NCBI RefSeq assembly: GCF_005771405.1
Contig: NZ_VAUA01000001.1
Coordinates: 620,001-684,000 of the forward strand
Direction: 5' to 3'
Length of the DNA: 64,000 nt
Source: Parasedimentitalea maritima
GTDB lineage: Bacteria; Pseudomonadota; Alphaproteobacteria; Rhodobacterales; Rhodobacteraceae
Below are positions 19,127 to 27,405 of the stretch, piece after piece; position 1 is the stretch's first letter, and each line of letters opens with the position of its first letter. The notes beneath the pieces are model-generated. The model saw nothing but the letters and a program-made list of their open reading frames with translations, did not search any database and had not been told where the DNA came from. The translations under genes were made by a program, and so were the position numbers.

Positions 19127-19375
19127 GAGACTCGCCTATGAGATATCAATTGATGGCGCCCCTCCTTTAAGCGGTAATGCCGATTTAGGGGGTTAAATTG
19201 AACACAATCCGGCTAAAAACGCTTGAGTGTTCAGTGATCTGGCATAATTTAATTTGTAAAGCATATGAATACGCAGGTTAAATGTCTAAAAGTTGGGTAG
19301 AATATATTTATTGTGCGCGTCGCGTTGTGGGGCTTTGCGGCGTTGTGGGGGAACTTAGGTGAAGGATATCTCGTT

Positions 19376-19942
19376 GTGTTGAATTTCAAAGCGAAGGGTG
19401 CACTTGCCACGCTGGCCGCTGTCGCGACCACTCTGGGGCTGCTGACCGCGCCGGTGCAGGCGCAACAAACACGAACTGTTGTAGGGGAACGCTATGTGCC
19501 AACAATCTGGGTTGACCCGGATGGTTGTGAGCACTGGGTGATGGATGACGGTGCCGAAGGCTTCATGTCGCCCCATGTGACGCCAGATGGCAAACCTGTG
19601 TGCCGCCGTGGTAACATTTGCGGCGTTATGCCCACTGATCAGTTCTTTGCGACTGACCGGCATTCAATTAATGCTGCCGGCAAGCAACGTCTGCAAGAGT
19701 TCTTCAAGACGGCCAATGCGCGTACCTTCGTCGTTGTCGGTCATACCGATAGCCGGGCATCCGACGAGTATAACATCCGTCTGTCTGAACGGCGTGCAAA
19801 TGCAGTTGCGCGGGTTGGTAGCTCAGTCGGAGCGCGTATCGCTGACGTCCGTGCCTATGGTGAACGTGATCCTGCCGTGCCGAACACCAGTGCCGCTAAC
19901 ATGGCGAAGAACCGCCGTGTTGAAATTTATTGCCTGCGCTGA
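19376..19942 (+). CDS. OmpA-family periplasmic/outer-membrane protein
   Basis: About 188 residues with a signal peptide ending ...APVQA-QQ, a short cysteine-containing segment (TIWVDPDGCEHWVMDDG to TPDGKPVC), and a C-terminal OmpA peptidoglycan-binding domain (FFATDRHSINAAGKQRLQEF, VVGHTDSRASDEYN with LSERRANAV, and the C-terminal KNRRVEIYCLR). GTG 19376 is preferred because AGGTGAAGG lies 10 bases upstream; TTG 19379 or GTG 19313 are alternatives. The next gene, 12 bases on, encodes a lipoprotein with the same cysteine segment, so the two probably form one cell-envelope unit. Confidence 0.85.
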   Translation: MLNFKAKGALATLAAVATTLGLLTAPVQAQQTRTVVGERYVPTIWVDPDGCEHWVMDDGAEGFMSPHVTPDGKPVCRRGNICGVMPTDQFFATDRHSINAAGKQRLQEFFKTANARTFVVVGHTDSRASDEYNIRLSERRANAVARVGSSVGARIADVRAYGERDPAVPNTSAANMAKNRRVEIYCLR

Positions 19943-19954
19943 GGGAGATAACTC

Positions 19955-20260
19955 ATGCAAATATTCAAAGCCGCTGCGCTTGTCGCTGCTGTAGCTATGT
20001 TGTCCGCTTGTTCCGAAACAGGCAATAAAACTGTTGACCAGCATTTTGGTGATGCCAGTTCTGGCGATCTGTCTCGGATGCAGGCTGGGATCTGGGTTGA
20101 TCCCCAAGGCTGTGAGCACTGGTTGATCGACGATGGCCTTGAAGGCTACGCCGATCTGCGCCGCACGCCTGATGGCAAACCCGTCTGTAACAGTGAGTTG
20201 CCACGTAATACCGCCACTGGCCCATATAAAAGCGGATCCTCTTTCCCCGACTCGCTGTAG
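19955..20260 (+). CDS. Small lipoprotein sharing a motif with the upstream OmpA protein
   Basis: A 101-residue predicted lipoprotein: the signal ends in the lipobox LSAC with acylated Cys19. The mature part repeats the segment of its neighbour (GIWVDPQGCEHWLIDDG to TPDGKPVC), including two cysteines that could form a disulfide in the periplasm. There is no OmpA domain. It is 12 bases downstream of the OmpA gene and ends before a strong terminator, so the two form a bicistronic unit. Function is unknown; a tethering or envelope-assembly partner is a guess. Confidence 0.8.
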   Translation: MQIFKAAALVAAVAMLSACSETGNKTVDQHFGDASSGDLSRMQAGIWVDPQGCEHWLIDDGLEGYADLRRTPDGKPVCNSELPRNTATGPYKSGSSFPDSL

Positions 20261-20284
20261 TCTTATTTGGCATTGATCTTTAAG

Positions 20285-20311
20285 CGGCCGCCCCTATGGG
20301 CGGCCGTTTTT
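20285..20311 (+). terminator. Rho-independent terminator after the lipoprotein gene
   Basis: Perfect 9-bp stem CGGCCGCCC/GGGCGGCCG with a 4-base loop, followed by TTTTTG. Confidence 0.9.
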
Positions 20312-20403
20312 GTCTCAATTGTGTAAAAATACTGCGCTGGCGCTTGCACCCCGGCTCACGCAGAGTCACAGTATAAAGGTAACGCCCAAAACAGGAGATC
20401 AGT

Positions 20404-21408
20404 TTGGCCCTTGGCATCCTGAACCCAACAGAAGATCAACCCTCAGATCTGGATGTACTGCTGGAATTTCCCGACAATCGCCTGCTGATAGACCTGTGCG
20501 GTGAATATGATCGCAATTTGGCTGATATTGAGAAAAAGCTAGAAATACAGATTGTTCGTCGTGGCAATCAGTTGCGACTCATTGGGCCTGCGGACGCCAA
20601 CGAGCGGGCGGCAGAGATTTTACAGGCGTTATATCAGCGGTTGGAAGGCGGCCGGGTGGTTGAACATGGCGATGTAGATCGCGAATTGCGGATGGCGCCC
20701 AGTCAGGAAAAATCTCCCGGTGATCAGCTGGAAATGTTCAAAGGCGGAAACGTCGAGATCAAGACCCGCAAAAAACTGGTTGAGCCCCGCACCGACGCAC
20801 AAAAGGCTTATGTCCAATCTCTGTTCGCTCATGAACTGGCCTTTGGCATCGGCCCTGCCGGTACTGGCAAAACCTATCTGGCCGTTGCTGTGGGTGTCTC
20901 CATGTTCATTACAGGGCATGTGGACAAAATCATTCTGTCGCGGCCGGCAGTCGAGGCGGGCGAAAAGCTGGGCTATTTGCCGGGCGACATGAAAGACAAA
21001 GTCGACCCATACATGCAGCCGCTCTACGATGCGCTGAACGATTTTCTACCCGGTAAGCAATTGGCCAAACTGCTGGAAGAAAAGCGGATCGAAATCGCGC
21101 CACTGGCATTTATGCGCGGGCGAACCCTTTCAAATGCTTATGTCGTTTTGGATGAGGCACAAAACGCCACCACCATGCAGATGAAGATGTTCCTCACCCG
21201 GCTTGGTGAAGGATCACGCATGGTGATCACTGGCGACCGCACCCAGATCGACCTGCCACGAAACGTGCCCTCGGGCCTGCAGGATGCCGAGCGCCTGTTG
21301 AAAGTGATCCCAAAAGTCAGTTTCAATTATTTCACCTCACGGGATGTCGTGCGCCACCCACTTGTCGCCGCCATCATCGAAGCCTATGAGGCAGATGACA
21401 AAGCCTGA
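20404..21408 (+). CDS. PhoH-family ATPase
   Basis: Cytoplasmic 334-residue ATPase of the PhoH/YbeZ type, usually encoded with YbeY and linked to ribosome quality control and RNA handling. Walker A GPAGTGKT lies at 150-157 and Walker B is YVVLDEAQN near 246. An N-terminal KH-like region (about 20-90) precedes the ATPase. The start codon is TTG at 20404, behind AGGAGATCAG. It is followed by ybeY and corC, the standard ybeZ-ybeY-ybeX-lnt order, here interrupted only by a REP-like element. Confidence 0.95.
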   Translation: MALGILNPTEDQPSDLDVLLEFPDNRLLIDLCGEYDRNLADIEKKLEIQIVRRGNQLRLIGPADANERAAEILQALYQRLEGGRVVEHGDVDRELRMAPSQEKSPGDQLEMFKGGNVEIKTRKKLVEPRTDAQKAYVQSLFAHELAFGIGPAGTGKTYLAVAVGVSMFITGHVDKIILSRPAVEAGEKLGYLPGDMKDKVDPYMQPLYDALNDFLPGKQLAKLLEEKRIEIAPLAFMRGRTLSNAYVVLDEAQNATTMQMKMFLTRLGEGSRMVITGDRTQIDLPRNVPSGLQDAERLLKVIPKVSFNYFTSRDVVRHPLVAAIIEAYEADDKA

Positions 21409-21420
21409 GCCCTTCCCCTG

Positions 21421-21469
21421 TTCATCTAGCCAGAAATATCCCGGGGGTTTGGGGGCTGGCCCCCAACTT
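21421..21469 (-). repeat. REP-like intergenic element, copy 2 (inverted)
   Basis: Read on the minus strand it gives GGGGGCCAGCCCCC, then CCCCCGGGATATTTCTGGC and TAGATGA, matching the tail of the element at 16721-16783. It fills most of the gap between phoH and ybeY. Confidence 0.75.
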
Positions 21470-21482
21470 ATGCAAGTAGACC

Positions 21483-21995
21483 ATGATCCTTGAAATCAGT
21501 ATAGAAGACGATCGCTGGCAGCAGGATGGCTTTAACGCTCTGGCTGCCGAGGTCATTGCCACCACTTTAACGCATCTCGGGATCAATCCAGACACCTGCG
21601 AACTCTCCCTTCTGGGATGTAACGATGCGCGTATCACAGAGTTGAATGGCGAATTTCGTGATAAACCCAAGGCAACCAACGTACTCAGCTGGCCAGCTGA
21701 AGATCTCGCGCCGGAGCTAGCGGGTGAGAAACCCGATAAACCTGAGCCTGATTTTACTGGTGAGATCTCTCTCGGGGATATCGCAATTTCATATGACACC
21801 TGCGCTCTCGAAGCGGCAGATGCAGGTAAGCCAATGGAGGATCACGTGTCTCATTTGGTCGTTCACGGGGTCTTACATCTATTGGGTTATGATCACATTC
21901 GTGACCCAGATGCCACTCTGATGGAGGCCATAGAGGTCGAGATACTTGGCAAATTGGGTGTGGATAACCCATATACAGAAAATGACAGTCCCTGA
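21483..21995 (+). CDS. ybeY: Endoribonuclease YbeY (rRNA maturation)
   Basis: Single-strand-specific metallo-endoribonuclease needed for 16S rRNA 3'-end processing and 70S quality control. The 170-residue protein carries the zinc motif HGVLHLLGYDH with His128, His132 and His138, and the upstream TNVLSWP segment of the family. It contains an acidic, proline-rich insertion around residues 72-92, common in alphaproteobacteria. The REP-like element separates it from phoH. Confidence 0.95.
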   Translation: MILEISIEDDRWQQDGFNALAAEVIATTLTHLGINPDTCELSLLGCNDARITELNGEFRDKPKATNVLSWPAEDLAPELAGEKPDKPEPDFTGEISLGDIAISYDTCALEAADAGKPMEDHVSHLVVHGVLHLLGYDHIRDPDATLMEAIEVEILGKLGVDNPYTENDSP

Positions 21996-22018
21996 ACGGG
22001 ACCTAACGGATAGGAAAA

Positions 22019-22915
22019 ATGGGCGATATAGACGGCAGTTCTAACGCGGCGCAACGCGCGCAGCCGAACGATAACAAGGCGGAACCTGTACAAGATACTG
22101 GGTTTCTCGGTCGAATATTTGGATCTTGGACACAGGTTGCTTCCAGCGAAGAGCCTAAAGCCAACGGTCACGTTGTGCAGCGGGTTTCGCTGGCTCAACC
22201 ACACGGCATAATCAATCTCTCCCGGATGAGGGTTGAAGACGTGGCAATTCCCACGGCTGAAATTATGGCCGTCCCAATCACCATTCCGATGGAAGAGTTG
22301 GTGCAGATGTTCCGCGACAGCGGATTGACCCGGATACCGGTCTATGAGGGCACGCTGGATACGCCGCTGGGGTTTGCCCACCTAAAGGACCTTGCGCTGA
22401 CGCATGGGTTTAGCAGCGACGACCGTGATTTTGATCTCAAGTTGATGTTACGACCGCTGCTGTTTGTGCCGCCGTCTATGCCTATCGGCGTCTTGTTGTC
22501 CAAGATGCAGACCGAACGCCGCCATATGGCTCTGGTGATCGATGAATATGGTGGTGTAGACGGGCTTCTGACCATCGAAGATTTGATCGAACAGGTGGTG
22601 GGTGAGATCGAAGATGAACATGATACCGGTGAAGATCAGACATGGTTCAAGGAAAAACCGGGCTGTTACATTGCTCAGGCGCGCACGCCGCTGGATGAAT
22701 TTGAGGCTGAAATTGGCCGTTCCTTGACCAGTCACGAGGACGTAGACGAAGAAGAAATCGACTCACTGGGTGGGTTGGTGTTCATGTTGTCCGGCCGTGT
22801 GCCTGCCCGTGGCGAGGTTGTTCTGCACCCGGATGGGCCAGAGTTTGAGGTGATGGATGCAGATCCACGCCGAATTAAGCGGCTTCGGGTGCGCCTGCCG
22901 GACAAAACAGGGTGA
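22019..22915 (+). CDS. corC: CBS-domain transporter-associated protein, CorC/YbeX type
   Basis: A 298-residue cytoplasmic protein of the hemolysin C/CorC family. An N-terminal low-complexity stretch is followed by two CBS domains (about 70-195; MRVEDVAIPTAEIMAVP, MALVIDEYGGVDGLLTIED) and a C-terminal CorC_HlyC domain (about 210-295; DEEEIDSLGGLVFMLSGRVP). E. coli YbeX is tied to magnesium/cobalt efflux and ribosome metabolism. ATG 22019 follows AGGAAAA. The stop overlaps the GTG start of lnt. Confidence 0.93.
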   Translation: MGDIDGSSNAAQRAQPNDNKAEPVQDTGFLGRIFGSWTQVASSEEPKANGHVVQRVSLAQPHGIINLSRMRVEDVAIPTAEIMAVPITIPMEELVQMFRDSGLTRIPVYEGTLDTPLGFAHLKDLALTHGFSSDDRDFDLKLMLRPLLFVPPSMPIGVLLSKMQTERRHMALVIDEYGGVDGLLTIEDLIEQVVGEIEDEHDTGEDQTWFKEKPGCYIAQARTPLDEFEAEIGRSLTSHEDVDEEEIDSLGGLVFMLSGRVPARGEVVLHPDGPEFEVMDADPRRIKRLRVRLPDKTG

Positions 22916-24414
22916 TTGCAGTTCAGCGGCTGGCGAACGGACCGATCCTAATTTGGTCTGCTACAACACTCCTGAGTCTTGGGCTTGGTATTGTATTGGC
23001 GCTGGCATTAGCGCCTCTGCAGTATTTATGGGCTGTGCCCTTCGCTTTGGGACTGGTGTCGCTACAGTTCCTTAGGGCCTCTTCAGTTCGCAGTGGAGCA
23101 TGGATTGGCTGGCTGTTTGGGCTTGGATATTTTGGATTCGGGATGTCCTGGATTGTCGAACCGTTTCAGGTTGATCCGGACCGTCACGCATGGATGGCGC
23201 CGTTTGCGTTGTTCTTCTTAGCGGGCGGATTGGCGCTTTTCTGGGCCGTAGCCTTTGGAGTGGCAGCCCGGGTTTCCCTCAGCAGTTTGCGCGTGCTGGC
23301 GCTGATTGTGGCGTGGTCGCTGGCCGAGTTTGGCCGGGCCTATCTTTTCAGCGGCTTGCCCTGGGCAGCTTTTGGTCAGTTTTGGATCGATAGCCCCGCT
23401 GCCGTTTTATTGCCTTGGATTGGGCCTCACGGGCTGGCATTTTTGACACTGGCAACTGTGCTGCCGCTTGGCTTGCTTCCGCGCAGCCCGGTTTTGACTG
23501 GTATTCCACCGCTGCTGGCGCTTTTCGCGATGGTTTTATTGCCGTCGCCAGCTGATCCGGTTCTGACACAGAAAGTGGTGCGTTTGGTGCAGCCAAACGC
23601 CCCTCAGGATCAAAAATGGCGCCCGGATTATCGCTGGGGATTTGTACGTCGACAATTGGGGTATACCTCTGCCATGCCGCGTCCGGATCTGGTTGTTTGG
23701 CCGGAAACTGCCGTGCCGCAATTATTGAACTATGCTGACGAAACTCTGGCGGCGATTGCGAATGCCGCAGATGGAGTGCCGGTAATTACAGGAATTCAAC
23801 GCTCTGAGGGGCTACGGTATTTCAACTCGTTGCTGGTGCTGGATGAACAAGGTGCGACGAACCAGATCTACGATAAAACCCATCTGGTGCCCTTTGGAGA
23901 ATATGTGCCCTTTGGTGACTTTTTGGCACGTTTTGGTATTGCTGGTTTTGCCTCCCAAGCCGGCTCAGGCTATACTTCGGGGCAGGGCGCTCAGATATTA
24001 GACCTGACAATTGGGAAAGCTCTGCCACTCATCTGCTATGAAGCAGTGTTTCCCCAGCTTGTGAACAAGGCGCCCGAGCGGCCTGATATGTTGGTTCAGA
24101 TTACCAACGACGCTTGGTTTGGCATCTATTCCGGTCCCTATCAGCACCTGGTGCAGGCCCAGATGCGCGCAGCGGAACAGGGGTTGCCAATGATCCGTGT
24201 GGCAAATACCGGCGTTTCGGCAATGATCGACGGCCACGGTCGGATACGCGAAAGCCTACCACTGGGCGAGGCGGGTTTCGTTGATGCCGTCCTGCCACAG
24301 CCGCTACCGCCGACCCTGTACAGCCGCGTTGGCGATCTGCCTGTGTTTTTGTTTCTATTGTTGTTGGCTGGCTTTGTGGGGTGGAGGCATCGGTTTATTG
24401 CAATTCGCACATAG
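22912..24414 (+). CDS. lnt: Apolipoprotein N-acyltransferase
   Basis: Inner-membrane enzyme that N-acylates the lipid-modified cysteine of lipoproteins. The 500-residue protein has about six N-terminal membrane helices, a carbon-nitrogen hydrolase domain (about 225-465) and a C-terminal helix. The catalytic triad is Glu265 in VVWPETAVP, Lys322 in YDKTHLVPFGEYVP and Cys375 in LICYEAVFP. The start is GTG, overlapping the corC stop codon by two bases (GTGA), indicating coupled translation. Confidence 0.95.
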   Translation: MIAVQRLANGPILIWSATTLLSLGLGIVLALALAPLQYLWAVPFALGLVSLQFLRASSVRSGAWIGWLFGLGYFGFGMSWIVEPFQVDPDRHAWMAPFALFFLAGGLALFWAVAFGVAARVSLSSLRVLALIVAWSLAEFGRAYLFSGLPWAAFGQFWIDSPAAVLLPWIGPHGLAFLTLATVLPLGLLPRSPVLTGIPPLLALFAMVLLPSPADPVLTQKVVRLVQPNAPQDQKWRPDYRWGFVRRQLGYTSAMPRPDLVVWPETAVPQLLNYADETLAAIANAADGVPVITGIQRSEGLRYFNSLLVLDEQGATNQIYDKTHLVPFGEYVPFGDFLARFGIAGFASQAGSGYTSGQGAQILDLTIGKALPLICYEAVFPQLVNKAPERPDMLVQITNDAWFGIYSGPYQHLVQAQMRAAEQGLPMIRVANTGVSAMIDGHGRIRESLPLGEAGFVDAVLPQPLPPTLYSRVGDLPVFLFLLLLAGFVGWRHRFIAIRT

Positions 24415-24439
24415 CTAATTAACCCTTGCTGCTTATAGA

Positions 24440-24468
24440 TTGACCCTCGCGCGAAAGCCGCGTATTTC
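24440..24468 (+). promoter_or_regulatory. Predicted sigma-70 promoter of metK
   Basis: TTGACC (24440-24445) and TATTTC (24463-24468) are separated by 17 bases. Transcription would begin near 24475, just before the riboswitch hairpin. The -10 element is weak, so this is a prediction. Confidence 0.5.
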
Positions 24469-24480
24469 CGCCCGATACCC

Positions 24481-24524
24481 ACCACAACGGCTTCCTGACG
24501 TGGTAGACGAAACCCAATGGAGCA
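24481..24524 (+). promoter_or_regulatory. SAM/SAH riboswitch controlling metK
   Basis: The hairpin ACCAC/GTGGT (24481-24485 with 24500-24504) encloses the conserved loop AACGGCTTCCTGAC. After a linker, AATGGAGCA (24516-24524) supplies the pseudoknot strand. GGAGC here is also the metK Shine-Dalgarno sequence and can pair with GCTTCC of the loop, so ligand binding would hide the ribosome site. Sequence and layout match the SAM/SAH riboswitch class, known only from Rhodobacterales metK leaders. The metK ATG follows 5 bases later. Confidence 0.92.
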
Positions 24525-24529
24525 TTTTC

Positions 24530-25711
24530 ATGACCCGTAAAAACTTTACTTTCACCTCGGAATCCGTTTCCGAGGGTCACCCTGACAAGGTTTGTGACCG
24601 CATTTCGGATGCAGTTCTGGACGCTTTCTTAGCAGAAGAACCTGAAGCACGTGTTGCAGCTGAAACCTTTGCAACCACCAATAGGGTGGTGATCGGCGGC
24701 GAAGTCGGCCTGTCCGATCAGGATAAACTACACGATTATATGGATCGTATCGAAGATATCACGCGTGCGTGTATTAAAGATATTGGCTATGAGCAGGAAA
24801 AATTTCACCACGAAACAGTAGAAGTAACCAACCTGCTGCATGAACAGTCCGCGCATATTGCGCAGGGTGTTGATGCTGCGGGTGACAAAGACGAAGGCGC
24901 TGGCGATCAGGGTATCATGTTTGGCTATGCCACAACAGAAACGCCGCAGTTGATGCCTGCTCCGATCCAGTATTCGCATGCAATTTTGCGTCGTCTGGCC
25001 GAAGTTCGTAAGAACGGCACGGAGCCTGCATTGGGTCCAGACGCCAAGTCGCAGCTTTCCGTGGTTTATGAAAACGGCAAGCCAGTGGGCGTTAGCTCGG
25101 TCGTGCTGTCAACACAGCATCTGGACGAAACTCTGACTTCGGGTGACATTCGCGCAATGGTTGCCCCTTATATCACCGAAGTTCTGCCTGAAGGCTGGCT
25201 GACCGAAGCCACCCAATGGCACGTCAACCCAACCGGAAAGTTTGTCATCGGTGGCCCCGACGGGGATGCAGGGCTGACAGGACGAAAGATTATCGTTGAT
25301 ACCTACGGTGGTGCTGCGCCTCATGGTGGCGGTGCTTTCTCGGGTAAAGATCCGACCAAGGTTGACCGCTCTGCAGCCTATGCAGCGCGCTACCTGGCTA
25401 AGAACGTGGTAGCTGCGGGTATGGCCGAGCGCTGCACCATTCAGTTGTCGTATGCGATTGGCGTATCCAAGCCTCTGTCGATTTACGCCGATACTCATGG
25501 TTCAGGCGATGTTGATGCCGCAGCCATCGAAAAGGCGATCGACCAGGTCATGGATCTGACGCCGCGCGGTATTCGAGAGCATCTAGGGCTGAACAAGCCA
25601 ATCTATCAGCGGACAGCTGCCTATGGTCACTTTGGTCGCGCGCCTGAGGCCGACGGCGGCTTTAGCTGGGAAAAGACAGATCTGGTTGAGGCGCTGAAAA
25701 AAGCGGTTTGA
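24530..25711 (+). CDS. metK: S-adenosylmethionine synthetase
   Basis: Makes SAM from methionine and ATP. The 393-residue protein has the three-domain MetK layout, with [20 protein letters not shown] at the N-terminus, the [13 protein letters not shown] loop and the [16 protein letters not shown] phosphate loop. ATG 24530 is chosen because the riboswitch-embedded GGAG lies 7 bases upstream; an in-frame extension to 24440 would run through the promoter and riboswitch. Expression is expected to fall when SAM is abundant. A terminator follows. Confidence 0.97.
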   Translation: MTRKNFTFTSESVSEGHPDKVCDRISDAVLDAFLAEEPEARVAAETFATTNRVVIGGEVGLSDQDKLHDYMDRIEDITRACIKDIGYEQEKFHHETVEVTNLLHEQSAHIAQGVDAAGDKDEGAGDQGIMFGYATTETPQLMPAPIQYSHAILRRLAEVRKNGTEPALGPDAKSQLSVVYENGKPVGVSSVVLSTQHLDETLTSGDIRAMVAPYITEVLPEGWLTEATQWHVNPTGKFVIGGPDGDAGLTGRKIIVDTYGGAAPHGGGAFSGKDPTKVDRSAAYAARYLAKNVVAAGMAERCTIQLSYAIGVSKPLSIYADTHGSGDVDAAAIEKAIDQVMDLTPRGIREHLGLNKPIYQRTAAYGHFGRAPEADGGFSWEKTDLVEALKKAV

Positions 25712-25732
25712 TCATAGATCTGATGACAGCGA

Positions 25733-25760
25733 AAAGGCGGGCCTTGTTGCCCGCCTTTTT
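25733..25760 (+). terminator. Terminator after metK
   Basis: 10-bp stem AAAGGCGGGC/GCCCGCCTTT with a 6-base loop and a T-run (CCTTTTTCTTT). Confidence 0.9.
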
Positions 25761-25877
25761 CTTTGCCCTGAACCAGACAAAATCCGGCCAACAAGGCAGG
25801 CCGTAATTGACTCTTGGTTGAAAGCGCGAACATAGGCATAATTAAAATCGTTACTTAGCTTACGATTGGATCCTTCT

Positions 25878-26528
25878 ATGTTTCGAACCCTTCTGGTCTG
25901 TTTTTTGATTGCAAGCCCTGTGACCCTCTGGGCCAAGGACACGTTGCCAGAGAAATTTACTCTCGACGGGCATGTACTGATTTATGATACCGAAACCGAA
26001 ATCAAAGGCAGTGATGCCGAGATGACCAACGACGACATCGAGGCGTTGCGGACCGTGTTGAGCAGCCACCCCGATGTCACCGAACTGCGTCTGAACAGCA
26101 GTGGTGGCAGTGTTTACGCTGGCGAGGAAATGGCTTGGATCGTTATCGATTTCGGTCTCGACACGGTTGTGGCTGGTGAATGTGTAAGCGCCTGTATTGA
26201 TGTCTTCCTTGCGGGAGATCGGCGTCGGATGATGTTGGGGTCAAAAATAGGATTTCACCAACGGAGCTGGTCCTCTAATTCGGTCAAGAAATATTACGAC
26301 AGCTGGAAGGAAGACGAAGCCTGGGACTCGCCTTTCGACTTTGGCAGCTGGATTTACGCGGATACTCAGTCTGAGATTTATGAACATCTTGCCTATCTGG
26401 TGGAACGGGGTGTCGACGCCGGCTTTGCGATCGAAACTCTGCGGGTTGAATCTGGCGGCGAATGGTATCCGTCGCGATTGAAAATGATCGCGGCCGGAGT
26501 GCTGCGCGAAAGCCCGGTGGCAAACTGA
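25878..26528 (+). CDS. Periplasmic ClpP-like protein (COG3904 type)
   Basis: A 216-residue secreted protein with a signal peptide ending LWA-K. Its fold resembles ClpP/crotonase serine peptidases: the strand-turn RLNSSGGSVYAGEEMAWIV supplies the oxyanion glycines, Ser104 in GECVSACIDVFLAGDRR is the candidate nucleophile, and GFHQ (His127) the candidate base. The family is found in many alphaproteobacterial periplasms, but no substrate is known and peptidase activity is unproven. ATG 25878 is preferred over 25866 because it directly precedes the signal peptide. It lies between metK and trmB. Confidence 0.78.
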   Translation: MFRTLLVCFLIASPVTLWAKDTLPEKFTLDGHVLIYDTETEIKGSDAEMTNDDIEALRTVLSSHPDVTELRLNSSGGSVYAGEEMAWIVIDFGLDTVVAGECVSACIDVFLAGDRRRMMLGSKIGFHQRSWSSNSVKKYYDSWKEDEAWDSPFDFGSWIYADTQSEIYEHLAYLVERGVDAGFAIETLRVESGGEWYPSRLKMIAAGVLRESPVAN

Positions 26529-26612
26529 CCACCGTCGGGTGACTTGACCCGGACGGATGGTTGCGGCACAGGAGCTGCCAGTATTGCCGTAGCGCCAAAC
26601 AGGAAACCGCAG

Positions 26613-27356
26613 ATGTCCGACGATCAGACTTCAAGTGACAAACCTAAGGGCGACGCCCACGTGAGTGGAGCGCCATGGCGCAATTTTTATGGCCGTTTTA
26701 AGGGCAAGACGCTGAAGCCCAACCAGAAGGTCTATCTGGACGAGGATCTTGCGCCGCTTAGTCCCGGTGCGGTGGGGTGGGACGAGAACCCCAACCGAGA
26801 TAATTTGGATCTGCAGGCGCTGTTCGGTGGTCGGGACGTTTGGCTTGAAGTTGGGTTTGGCGGCGGCGAACATCTGGTTCATCAGGCTGCGGCCAACCCG
26901 GATGTCGGGATCATTGGCGCCGAACCGTATATCAATGGTGTTGCCACGTTGTTGGGCAAAATCCGTCAGGCCAAATGCGATAACATTGCAGTGCACCCCG
27001 GTGATGCGCGGGATCTGATGGATGTATTACCTGAGGCATCAATTTCACGCGCCTTTCTGCTCTACCCTGATCCCTGGCCCAAAAGCCGCCATCACCGCCG
27101 CCGTTTTGTGACGCAGGAACATCTGGAACCGTTGGCGCAGGTGTTGAAACCCGGAGCCATTTTTCGGGTTGCCACTGACATCCCTGACTATGTGCGCCAA
27201 ACGCTTGAGGAAGTGCCCAAAGCAGGATTTGAATGGCTGGCAGAAGGGCCTACAGACTGGCGGGTTTCATGGGATGATTGGCTTTCTACCCGATACGAGC
27301 AGAAAGCCCTGCGCGAAGGCCGGACGCCGCACTATCTGACGTTCAAGCGGCTTTGA
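26613..27356 (+). CDS. trmB: tRNA (guanine-N7-)-methyltransferase
   Basis: Forms m7G46 in the variable loop of tRNA using SAM. The 247-residue protein has the SAM site LEVGFGGGEHLVHQA, the GAEPYINGVA acidic strand end and the family hallmark YPDPWPKSRHHRRRFV. A basic, poorly ordered N-terminal tail precedes it. ATG 26613 follows AGGAAACCGC; an in-frame extension to 26544 lies within a structured spacer. Its position two genes after metK is common in Rhodobacteraceae. Confidence 0.95.
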   Translation: MSDDQTSSDKPKGDAHVSGAPWRNFYGRFKGKTLKPNQKVYLDEDLAPLSPGAVGWDENPNRDNLDLQALFGGRDVWLEVGFGGGEHLVHQAAANPDVGIIGAEPYINGVATLLGKIRQAKCDNIAVHPGDARDLMDVLPEASISRAFLLYPDPWPKSRHHRRRFVTQEHLEPLAQVLKPGAIFRVATDIPDYVRQTLEEVPKAGFEWLAEGPTDWRVSWDDWLSTRYEQKALREGRTPHYLTFKRL

Positions 27357-27405
27357 TTCAGTGATCCGGCATGTCATGCTCGCCTGATATTTCAGGAGCT
27401 ATTTC

